In this document: positions 16,632 through 23,326 of the stretch, piece after piece
How the letters are laid out: every line of letters starts with the position of its first letter
How positions within the stretch are numbered: position 1 is the first letter of the stretch
Assembly (NCBI GenBank): GCA_902802795.1
Contig: CADCNI010000025.1
Span: forward strand, 1 to 58,371
From: an uncultured Ruminococcus sp.
GTDB taxonomy: Bacteria; Bacillota; Clostridia; Oscillospirales; Acutalibacteraceae
Direction: 5' to 3'
DNA length: 58,371 nt
Translations under genes and position numbers: made by a program
The notes under the pieces: model-generated
What the model was told of the DNA's origin: nothing
Database searches by the model: none
Seen by the model: the letters and a program-made list of their open reading frames with translations, nothing else

Positions 16632-18563
16632 TTATTTTACGCTCTCTCTGGTGTAGTCGAGCAGACCGCCGGCGAGAATGATATCGCGCTGGCGCTCAGA
16701 GATCTGACAATTGACTTGGAAGCTTGTGCCCTTGGTCTTGTTGTGAACCGTGATTTCGGATTTGCCGACCAACTCCCGGATGTCGGGGATTTCCAGCTCG
16801 TCCATCTGGTCAATGGCGTCATAATCCGCCTCGTTGACAAAGGTGAGCGGCACGATGCCCGCGTTGACGAGGTTGGCAAGGTGGATTCTCGCGAAAGACT
16901 TCACGATAACCGCCTTGATGCCGAGGTAAAGCGGCACGAGCGCGGCGTGTTCGCGGGAGGAACCCTGCCCGTAGTTGCTGCCGCCGACAATGATGCCTTT
17001 GCCCTCGGCGCGGCAGCGGGCGGCAAAATCCTGATCGCACACGGCGAAGCAGAAATTGGAGAGGTAGGGAATATTGGAACGGTAGGGCAAAATCTTCGCG
17101 CCGGCCGGCATGATGTGGTCGGTCGTGATGTTGTCGCCCACCTTCAGCAAGGTCTTGGCGGCAATGCTCTCCGGCAGAGGTTCGCTCGTTGGGAAAGGCT
17201 TGATGTTGGGGCCTCGCAGGATCTCCACGCTGTCCATCTCCTCCACAGGGGCGGGAGGAACAATCATGTTGTCATTGATCAGGAACTGCTCCGGCATGGG
17301 GATTTCCACCGCGTCGCCCAGTTCACGCGCGTCGGTGAATACGCCCGCAATGGCGGAAACGGCTGCCGTTTCGGGGGATACGAGATAAATCTGACCGTCG
17401 GCGGTACCGGAACGCCCCTCAAAATTGCGGTTGAAGGTGCGCAGGGAAATACCCTTGGAATTGGGGGACTGTCCCATGCCGATGCAGGGACCGCAGGCAC
17501 ATTCGAGGATTCTCGCACCCGCCGCGATGATGTCCGCCAGCGCGCCGTTCTGCGCCAGCATATTGTAAACCTGCTTGGAACCGGGGGCGATACCGAGGCT
17601 CACGTCGGGGTGAACCGTCTTGCCCTTGAGAATATGCGCCACGCGCATGAGGTCGAGATAGCTGGAGTTGGTGCAGGAACCGATCAATACCTGGTCGATC
17701 TTCTGCCCCTTCAGTTCGTCAATGGTCTTGACGTTGTCGGGCATATGGGGCGCCGCCGCCATAGGTCCGAGTTCGCTAAGGTTGATTTCGAGAATTTCGT
17801 CATAATGCGCGTGGTCGTCGGCTTTCAGCTCCGTCCAGTCGCCCTCTCTGCCCTGCGCTTTGAGGAACGCCTTGGTGATTTCGTCAGAGGGGAACACCGA
17901 GGTGGTCGCGCCGAGTTCCGCGCCCATGTTGGTGATGGTGGCGCGTTCGGGGACAGACAAGGTCTTGACGCCCTCGCCGCCGTACTCGATGATCTTGCCC
18001 ACGCCGCCCTTGACGGACATTCTGCGCAGCACTTCGAGAATGATATCCTTCGCGGCGACCCACGGAGAGAGCTTGCCGGTCAGGTTGATGCGCACCATTT
18101 TGGGCATGGTGATGTAATAGGTGCCGCCGCCCATGGCCACGGCGACGTCAAGACCGCCCGCGCCCATCGCCAGCATACCGATGCCGCCGCCCGTCGGGGT
18201 GTGGCTGTCGGAGCCGATGAGCGTCTTGCCGGGAATGCCGAACCGCTCGAGATGCACCTGATGACAGATGCCGTTACCGGGACGGGAGAAATAAATGCCG
18301 TGCTTTTTGGCAACGCTCTGAATGAAGCGGTGGTCGTCCGCGTTTTCAAAGCCGGTCTGGAGGGTATTGTGGTCAATATATGCCACCGAGCGCTCGGTTT
18401 TGACGCGGGGAACGCCCATGGCCTCAAATTCGAGATACGCCATGGTACCCGTCGCGTCCTGAGTAAGCGTCTGGTCGATGCGCAGACCGATATCGGTTCC
18501 CTGCACCATTTCGCCCTCTACGAGATGCGCCTTGATAATTTTTTCCGCGATTGTGTAACCCAT
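16632..18563 (-). CDS. Aconitate hydratase (643 aa)
   Basis: Aconitase interconverts citrate and isocitrate through cis-aconitate with a [4Fe-4S] cluster. The cluster ligands are in GSCTNSS (about residue 296) and CACGPCIGMGQSP (about 355-360). The DSHTPTGGG block near the N-terminus and the C-terminal swivel domain with GGSNYGQGSSREHAA are both present. About 640 residues is the usual size of the compact clostridial/delta-proteobacterial form. The start ATG at 18563 has GGGAG 8 bases upstream. Co-transcription with rex suggests that the oxidative citrate branch, which supplies glutamate in anaerobes, is controlled by redox state. No citrate synthase or isocitrate dehydrogenase gene is adjacent. 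Confidence 0.96.
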   Translation of the reverse strand: MGYTIAEKIIKAHLVEGEMVQGTDIGLRIDQTLTQDATGTMAYLEFEAMGVPRVKTERSVAYIDHNTLQTGFENADDHRFIQSVAKKHGIYFSRPGNGICHQVHLERFGIPGKTLIGSDSHTPTGGGIGMLAMGAGGLDVAVAMGGGTYYITMPKMVRINLTGKLSPWVAAKDIILEVLRRMSVKGGVGKIIEYGGEGVKTLSVPERATITNMGAELGATTSVFPSDEITKAFLKAQGREGDWTELKADDHAHYDEILEINLSELGPMAAAPHMPDNVKTIDELKGQKIDQVLIGSCTNSSYLDLMRVAHILKGKTVHPDVSLGIAPGSKQVYNMLAQNGALADIIAAGARILECACGPCIGMGQSPNSKGISLRTFNRNFEGRSGTADGQIYLVSPETAAVSAIAGVFTDARELGDAVEIPMPEQFLINDNMIVPPAPVEEMDSVEILRGPNIKPFPTSEPLPESIAAKTLLKVGDNITTDHIMPAGAKILPYRSNIPYLSNFCFAVCDQDFAARCRAEGKGIIVGGSNYGQGSSREHAALVPLYLGIKAVIVKSFARIHLANLVNAGIVPLTFVNEADYDAIDQMDELEIPDIRELVGKSEITVHNKTKGTSFQVNCQISERQRDIILAGGLLDYTRESVK

Positions 18564-18602
18564 TCAAAAAACTCCCTTGCGTTAAAGTTTTGTATAAGGT
18601 AT

Positions 18603-18642
18603 ATTATCTACCATTTCGGGGAATTTGTCAATGTTTTAACAT
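18603..18642 (-). promoter_or_regulatory. Promoter of aconitase-rex with an overlapping Rex-like operator
   Basis: On the minus strand: -35 TTGACA (18626-18631), 17-base spacer, -10 GATAAT (18603-18608). The 18-mer ATGTTAAAACATTGACAA (18625-18642) overlaps the -35 and matches the clostridial Rex box TTGTTAANNNNTTAACAA at 12 of 14 defined positions. A further TTGTTAA half site lies at 18667-18673. Confidence 0.75.
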
Positions 18643-18683
18643 GAAAAATCATGAAAATCAAATATTTTAACAAATACAGTTAT

Positions 18684-18923
18684 TTATGGTAATTCCTGTC
18701 CGTTGAATGCGATACTTCGCGGGTAGGGGGTTTTCTCATCGGTCAATCCCAGAATGTAATCTGTGGAGGTATCGTAAATCACCGCCAGCTTCATTAAAAA
18801 AGACAGCGGAATCTGGCGCTGTCCGTTTTCATACTGGGAGTAGGTATTCTGCTTGATAAAGAGCAGATCAGCGATATATTTCTGTGTATAATCGTGGTCT
18901 TCCCGGATATCCCTCAATCGCAT
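18684..18923 (-). CDS. XRE-family HTH transcriptional regulator (79 aa)
   Basis: A Cro/CI-type helix-turn-helix fills residues 1-60: LRDIREDHDYTQKYIADLL, then KQNTYSQYENGQRQIP and FLMKLAVIYDTSTDYILGLTD. I chose the ATG at 18923 (MRLRDIRED) because homologues begin there. A GTG two codons earlier sits better behind AAAAGG, and an ATG at 18968 would add 15 residues with a poor ribosome site. The gene is divergent from the DUF5067 lipoprotein-like gene, whose promoter holds a near-perfect 19-bp palindrome that is a good candidate for this regulator's operator. Confidence 0.85.
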   Translation of the reverse strand: MRLRDIREDHDYTQKYIADLLFIKQNTYSQYENGQRQIPLSFLMKLAVIYDTSTDYILGLTDEKTPYPRSIAFNGQELP

Positions 18924-19031
18924 TGTCACATCGAACCTTTTATTACAAAAATTTGCACGTTTAAACATTTCCCTGAAATCTGAAGGATAAACAAACGTAC
19001 AAATTTATGTTACTTGATTGTTCGACAGAAC

Positions 19032-19060
19032 TTGACAAATATCTCAATTTGTGATATTAT
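19032..19060 (+). promoter_or_regulatory. Promoter of the DUF5067 gene with a palindromic operator in the spacer
   Basis: -35 TTGACA (19032-19037), 17-base spacer, -10 TATTAT (19055-19060). The palindrome ATATCtCAAtTTGtGATAT (19039-19057, lower case unpaired) fills the spacer and reaches the -10. A protein bound there would block RNA polymerase. Confidence 0.75.
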
Positions 19061-19112
19061 CAAGGTGGGATGCGAATAAACATCTCAAAAATTAAAAATG
19101 GAGGTAAAACTC

Positions 19113-19811
19113 ATGGCACAATTTAACTGTCCCAACTGCGGACAACCCATTCAAGACGGTATTTCCGTTTGTCCGAACTGCAACGCCAATTTTGCAGCAA
19201 AGCAAGCGGCAGCCGCCCCCACTACGGCACCGACATATCAACCGACAGGATATCCTATCCCTGTTCAGCAGCCAAAGAAAAAGATCAAATGGTGGATGAT
19301 TGCCATTGCAGTTGTTGTACTGCTCCTCATGATGAGAGCCTGTTTTGGCGGTGATTCTTCAAAAAACGATTCAGCCGTCAGTAAGGTCAGCAACTCAGAA
19401 AAAACCGATACAAGTGAAATGGAATCCAGTAAAAACAATTTGGAGAACAAGGGTATATTGGGTGATTATGAGGTAGAAATCCTTTCCGCCAAAATAGCAA
19501 AAGACTATGAGGGAAATTCCGCTATTGTCATCAACTATCAGTTTACCAACAACAGTGATGATGCTGCCAATTTCATGTTTGCACTTTCCGACAAGGCGTT
19601 TCAGAACGGGATAGAACTCGAATCAGCTATCATTATGGATTCAAAAACATATGACTCCGACGAAAAAATGAAAGATATCAAGCCCGGCAAAACCATCAAG
19701 GTGCAGAGCGCGTTTGTTCTGAATGATAAGAAGAACACGGTGGAGATCGAAGTAAGCGAATTGATTTCATTCAGCGACAAAAAGGTTGTTAAAACTTTTG
19801 AACTCCAATAA
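19113..19811 (+). CDS. Zinc-ribbon membrane protein with DUF5067 domain (232 aa)
   Basis: The order is a Cys4 zinc ribbon (CPNCGQ...CPNCNA, residues 5-26), a proline/alanine linker, a membrane helix (about 57-72, WWMIAIAVVVLLLMM), a serine/lysine-rich stretch, and a DUF5067-like immunoglobulin-type domain (about 113-232: LGDYEVEILSAKIAKDYEGNSAIVINYQFTNNSDD). DUF5067 domains occur in secreted or membrane-anchored Firmicutes proteins of unknown function. The start is the ATG at 19113 after GGAGG; an earlier ATG at 19098 has none. It is divergent from a small XRE regulator that probably controls it. Confidence 0.8.
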   Translation: MAQFNCPNCGQPIQDGISVCPNCNANFAAKQAAAAPTTAPTYQPTGYPIPVQQPKKKIKWWMIAIAVVVLLLMMRACFGGDSSKNDSAVSKVSNSEKTDTSEMESSKNNLENKGILGDYEVEILSAKIAKDYEGNSAIVINYQFTNNSDDAANFMFALSDKAFQNGIELESAIIMDSKTYDSDEKMKDIKPGKTIKVQSAFVLNDKKNTVEIEVSELISFSDKKVVKTFELQ

Positions 19812-19840
19812 ATGCTTCTATCCCGCGTACCCCCCCAAAA

Positions 19841-19890
19841 AAAATCCCCGCACAGCCGTCGCCAAAAGTGACGCGCCGTGCGGGGATTTT
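19841..19890. terminator. Bidirectional rho-independent terminator
   Basis: AAAATCCCCGCAC and GTGCGGGGATTTT form the base of a long imperfect stem with an inner GTCGC/GTGAC part. It lies between the convergent DUF5067 and fba genes. Confidence 0.85.
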
Positions 19891-19933
19891 GTCTGTTGCC
19901 ATGCGAAATCATTGCGAATTACGCATTGAAAAA

Positions 19934-20803
19934 TTACTCCGCCTTGCCGATGCAGCCGAAGATTTCCATCTTGGTCTTGACCATGTCGCGGATAGCCTGT
20001 GCGCCGGGAGCGAGCAGCTTGCGGGGGTCGAAGCCCTTGCCCTGCTGGTCCTTGCCCGCCTCGATGTAGGCTCTGGTGGCCTCCTGGAACGCGAGCTGGC
20101 ACTCGGTGTTGACGTTGATCTTGGCAACGCCGAGGGAGATGGCCTTCTTGATCTGGTCGGCGGGGATGCCTGTGCCGCCGTGGAGTACCAGCGGAACGTC
20201 ACCGACGGTCTTCTTGACAGCTTCGAGCGTCTCAAAGCTCAGACCCGGCCAGTTTTCGGGATACTTGCCGTGGATGTTGCCGATACCTGCGGCGAGCATG
20301 GTCACGCCGAGATCAGCAATCTGCTTGCACTCTGCGGGATCGGCGCATTCGCCCATACCCACAACGCCGTCCTCTTCGCCGCCGATGGAACCGACTTCGG
20401 CTTCGAGAGAAAGGTCAAGCACTTCGCAGGCGTTGACAAGAATCTTGGTCTTTTCGAGGTTCTCCTCAATCGGATAATGGGAACCGTCGAACATGATGGA
20501 CGAGAAGCCGGCGTTGATGCAGGCCTTTGCGCCCTCGAATGTGCCGTGGTCAAGGTGCAGCGCGACGGGAACGGTGATGTTCAGCTCCTCGATCATGCCC
20601 TTTACCATACCAACAACAGTCTTGTAACCGCACATATACTTGCCTGCGCCCTCAGAGACACCGAGGATGACCGGAGCTTTCAGCTCCTGCGCGGTCAGAA
20701 GTATGGACTTCGTCCATTCGAGATTGTTGATGTTGAACTGACCAACGGCATATTTGCCTTCCATTGCTTTGATTAGCATGTCCTTTGCGTTTACCAGAGG
20801 CAT
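19934..20803 (-). CDS. fba: Class II fructose-1,6-bisphosphate aldolase (289 aa)
   Basis: This zinc enzyme splits fructose-1,6-bisphosphate into dihydroxyacetone phosphate and glyceraldehyde-3-phosphate. The N-terminal NAKDMLIKAMEGKYAVGQFNINN, then LHLDHGTFEGAKACINAGFSSIMFDGSHYP with a zinc ligand and catalytic aspartate, GNIHGKYP, LVLHGGTGIP and the KINVNTE phosphate-binding block are all present. Length is typical for the short (type B) class II enzymes of Firmicutes. The start is the ATG at 20803 (MPLVNAKDM) after GGAGAG; an in-frame GTG at 20812 is less likely. It is transcribed alone from a strong promoter. Confidence 0.96.
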   Translation of the reverse strand: MPLVNAKDMLIKAMEGKYAVGQFNINNLEWTKSILLTAQELKAPVILGVSEGAGKYMCGYKTVVGMVKGMIEELNITVPVALHLDHGTFEGAKACINAGFSSIMFDGSHYPIEENLEKTKILVNACEVLDLSLEAEVGSIGGEEDGVVGMGECADPAECKQIADLGVTMLAAGIGNIHGKYPENWPGLSFETLEAVKKTVGDVPLVLHGGTGIPADQIKKAISLGVAKINVNTECQLAFQEATRAYIEAGKDQQGKGFDPRKLLAPGAQAIRDMVKTKMEIFGCIGKAE

Positions 20804-20866
20804 TACAGTCACTCTCCAAAACTATATTTTTTTTACTCTGCGGTTGTTCCGCCTGAGTCTGCTTTT

Positions 20867-20895
20867 ATTATACATCATATCTTCCGTAATTTCAA
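20867..20895 (-). promoter_or_regulatory. Sigma-A promoter of fba
   Basis: On the minus strand: -35 TTGAAA (20890-20895), 17-base spacer, -10 TATAAT (20867-20872), followed by a leader of about 60 bases. Confidence 0.75.
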
Positions 20896-20929
20896 ACCTT
20901 TTTGTTAAATTAATGACATTTTTTTCAAA

Positions 20930-21016
20930 TTATTTATAATTTCCCCTCATCGTCAACACAGGGACATACATCTGCTCCAGTGCATAATCGGTAATTTTCA
21001 CTTCATATTCTTTCAT
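20930..21016 (-). pseudogene. Truncated RelE/ParE-type toxin (28 codons)
   Basis: The ATG at 21016 overlaps the antitoxin stop codon in an ATGA arrangement, which is classic for relBE operons. The peptide MKEYEVKITDYALEQMYVPV resembles the first beta-strand and helix of RelE/ParE toxins, then ends at a TAA after 28 residues. A normal toxin is about 85-105 residues. No continuation is seen in another frame, as AT-rich DNA and the fba promoter follow. Confidence 0.65.
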
Positions 21017-21318
21017 CCTCCGATACGTTCCTCCAGTATCCGGAATGCCTCGTCTAAATTTTTACCCTGACCCATCTTTGCCTGTGCCAGACCTTTTGCT
21101 ATCATGTCGTCAAATTCCTCGGTTGTCATACTCTCCCTTGTCGGAAGATGGGAAGGTATGGTTAAAGCAAAGGGCAATCCGTTATTCATGATAATCTGTC
21201 TGTAGAGCGCATTAATAACCACCGATACAGGCAGTCCCAATTGTGCCATAACCTGTTCAGCACGTTCTTTTACTTCCGGCTCTACTCTTGCCATCACATT
21301 TGCACTTTTTATTGCCAT
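21013..21318 (-). CDS. RelB/DinJ family antitoxin (101 aa)
   Basis: The N-terminal ribbon-helix-helix (SANVMARVEPEVKERAEQVMAQLGLPVSVVINALYRQIIMNNGLPFAL) is the DinJ signature, which binds DNA and autoregulates. The C-terminal region that would wrap the toxin is present (TTEEFDDMIAKGLAQAKMGQGKNLDEAFRILEER). AAAGGCGG precedes the ATG at 21318. The promoter at 21342-21370 is its own. The toxin gene downstream is reduced to 28 codons, so this is an orphan antitoxin that may still repress or neutralise toxins encoded elsewhere. Confidence 0.9.
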   Translation of the reverse strand: MAIKSANVMARVEPEVKERAEQVMAQLGLPVSVVINALYRQIIMNNGLPFALTIPSHLPTRESMTTEEFDDMIAKGLAQAKMGQGKNLDEAFRILEERIGG

Positions 21319-21341
21319 CCAAGCACCGCCTTTCTGTCAAC

Positions 21342-21370
21342 AGTATATCATATTGTCATGCTAATCGCAA
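21342..21370 (-). promoter_or_regulatory. Sigma-A promoter of the antitoxin gene
   Basis: On the minus strand: -35 TTGCGA (21365-21370), 17-base spacer, -10 TATACT (21342-21347). Confidence 0.65.
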
Positions 21371-21462
21371 TACTTTTTTCATATTTTCAAAGTGCAAAAA
21401 ATGGCACCTTTTCGCTTTTCCGTCATACTATGGTAAGGAAAACCGAAAGGAGAGATTGTGAA

Positions 21463-21912
21463 ATGTACGAACCCAACTACAACCAAAGCAGCAGCGGCAG
21501 CCCTATCCAGTCTGGCGTGTCCCCCTTCAAGCCGGAATATGACGAATACATCAGCGAAAATCCCGGACGCGGCTCGCTCAAGATACAGATCAGCGCCGCC
21601 TTTGAAGCCTTCCCTGTGGCAGGCGTGGAGGTGGATGTGGCGGTGTATTCCGACGGTGTGCGGTACTCGCTCTATCACGACGTCACCGATTCCTCCGGCA
21701 TTGTGGACAATATGATTCTCCCCGCCAAGTCAAAGGATCTCATGCTCGCGCCCGAACGATCCGACGCGGACGAAGCCCATTATCTCATATCGCTCTATCA
21801 CCCCGATTTTCAGACGGTCCTTGACAAGCGCATCACGGTCTACGACCGCATCGAAACCATTCTGCCCGTGACGCTCACCCCCATCGCCAAGCAGAGATCG
21901 GAGGGGATGTAA
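21463..21912 (+). CDS. Hypothetical protein with a beta-sandwich-like domain (149 aa), partner of the SpoIID-like protein
   Basis: The ATG at 21463 follows AAAGGAGAG. After a serine/asparagine-rich N-terminus the protein has a domain of alternating strands (GSLKIQISAAFEAFPVAGVEVDVAVYSDGVRYSLYHDVTDSSGIVDNMILP). It looks like a carboxypeptidase-regulatory or CNA-B-type fold, with the final strand RIETILPVTLTPI. There is no signal peptide. It is followed directly, with zero spacing, by the peptidoglycan-binding gene, so the two are one operon. I do not know a function; the partner suggests a sporulation or cell-wall role. Confidence 0.7.
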   Translation: MYEPNYNQSSSGSPIQSGVSPFKPEYDEYISENPGRGSLKIQISAAFEAFPVAGVEVDVAVYSDGVRYSLYHDVTDSSGIVDNMILPAKSKDLMLAPERSDADEAHYLISLYHPDFQTVLDKRITVYDRIETILPVTLTPIAKQRSEGM

Positions 21913-23256
21913 ATGGCGCCTGTTCCGGTGATTCCCCAGACCATCACGGTGCATCTCGGCCGCCCCAATGACGAGGCGGAAAACATCACCGTGAGTTTTA
22001 CCGAATACATCAAAAACGTCGCGTCCAGCGAGATTTACCCCAACTGGCCGGAAGCCGCCCTTCGCGCCAACATACTCGCGCAGATCACCTTCGCGCTCAA
22101 CCGAGTCTACACCGAATACTACCCCAGCCGCGGCTACGACTTCGACATCACCAACAACACCCAGTACGACCAAGCCTTTGTCCCCAATGGGCAGATTTTC
22201 GACAACATCAGCCAGATCGTGGACGAAATCTTCAACAATTACATCGTGCGCTACGGCAGCATTGTCCCGCTGTACGCGCAGTTCTGCGACGGCGTCTATA
22301 CCCAGTGCAGCGGACTGTCCCAATGGGGCAGCGTCCGTCTCGCCAATCAGGGTTTTACCGCCTTTGAAATCCTGCAATACTATTTTGGGGACAACATTCA
22401 GCTGGTTCGCGACGCGCCTGTCGCCAACAACACGCCTTCCTATCCCGGCACGCCGCTGCGGCGCGGTTCCTTCGGGGACGATGTGCTGACCATCAAGCGG
22501 GAGCTGAACACCATCCGCCGCAATTACCCCGCCCTTCCTCCCATTACCCAGCTCACCGGCGTGTATGATTTTGAAACCGAGCAGGCGGTGACCGCTTTTC
22601 AGGAGATTTTCAACCTTGAACCCGACGGCGTTGTCGGCAAGGCGACATGGTATAAAATCAAGCAGGTATTCTCCGCCGTCAAGCGCCTTTCGGATGTGGC
22701 GGGCGAAGGGCTGCAAATCTCCGAGGTGGAGCGCCGCTACACCCGCGCTTTGCAGCTGGGCGACAGCGGCGTGGATGTGGAGGCGGTGCAGTATTATCTC
22801 GCCTTTCTCGGCTACTTCTTCCCCTCCCTTCCCCCCATTCCCATCACAGGCTATTTCGGGGAACAGACCCGCGACGCGGTCTATACCTTCCAGTCGCTCT
22901 ACGGACTGACAGTGGACGGCATTGTCGGACAAAGTACCTTCCGCACGCTCGAAGCCGCCTACCGGTCGGCCGTCAGCGAACTGCCCCCCGATTACCAGAG
23001 CGCCATCGGCGAACCTTACCCCGGCCGCTTTCTGGTGCAGGGAGACACCGGCGAGAGCGTGCGCATTATCCAGCGCTATCTCAACGTCATCTCCCGCAAC
23101 GACCCGCAAATCCCCAACGTGAACGTCACAGGCGTATTTGACGACGCGACACGCAGCGCCGTGCTCGCTCTCCAGAGGCAGCTCGGCATCGAGCAGAACG
23201 GCGCCATCGGCCCTGTGGAATGGAGCGAAATCATCACACGCGGCAACAATCTGTAA
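21913..23256 (+). CDS. SpoIID-like protein with three peptidoglycan-binding domains (447 aa)
   Basis: The N-terminal half (about 1-170) is like the SpoIID/LytB-related domain of clostridial spore-cortex proteins: TITVHLGRPNDEAENITVSFTEYIKNVASSEIYPNWPEAALRANILAQ, then FALNRVYTEYYPSRGYDFDITNNTQYDQAF. Three PG_binding_1 domains follow at about 185-260, 280-350 and 365-440. Each has a GxxGxxVxxxQ...L core, for example LQLGDSGVDVEAVQYYLAFLGYF and DGIVGQSTFRTLEAAY. No signal peptide is visible, as usual for proteins loaded onto the forespore from the mother cell. SpoIID itself is a lytic transglycosylase, but whether this one is active is unclear. Confidence 0.85.
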   Translation: MAPVPVIPQTITVHLGRPNDEAENITVSFTEYIKNVASSEIYPNWPEAALRANILAQITFALNRVYTEYYPSRGYDFDITNNTQYDQAFVPNGQIFDNISQIVDEIFNNYIVRYGSIVPLYAQFCDGVYTQCSGLSQWGSVRLANQGFTAFEILQYYFGDNIQLVRDAPVANNTPSYPGTPLRRGSFGDDVLTIKRELNTIRRNYPALPPITQLTGVYDFETEQAVTAFQEIFNLEPDGVVGKATWYKIKQVFSAVKRLSDVAGEGLQISEVERRYTRALQLGDSGVDVEAVQYYLAFLGYFFPSLPPIPITGYFGEQTRDAVYTFQSLYGLTVDGIVGQSTFRTLEAAYRSAVSELPPDYQSAIGEPYPGRFLVQGDTGESVRIIQRYLNVISRNDPQIPNVNVTGVFDDATRSAVLALQRQLGIEQNGAIGPVEWSEIITRGNNL

Positions 23257-23265
23257 TTTTTTTGA

Positions 23266-23312
23266 TAAAAAGTCCCCCGGAGAGGTAACGCAAGTTGACC
23301 TGTTCCGGGGGA
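23266..23312 (-). terminator. Rho-independent terminator of the LRR gene
   Basis: TCCCCCGGA (23273-23281) pairs with TCCGGGGGA (23304-23312). The T run is on the minus strand (AAAAA at 23267-23271 on the plus strand). It lies just after the SpoIID-like stop codon, so it may also stall the convergent transcript. Confidence 0.8.
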
Positions 23313-23326
23313 TAACGGTATGTTGA

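Noticed and set aside
16716-18644. Very long open frame on the plus strand opposite the aconitase gene
   Set aside because: It mirrors a high-GC coding gene with clear aconitase motifs on the minus strand; its translation is low-complexity (His/Gly/Asp/Arg-rich) and matches no family.
21420-21462. CATACTA before the SpoIID-like operon, identical to a sigma-G -10
   Set aside because: No fitting -35 (TGAATA-like) lies 17-18 bases upstream, so a sporulation promoter cannot be claimed from this alone.
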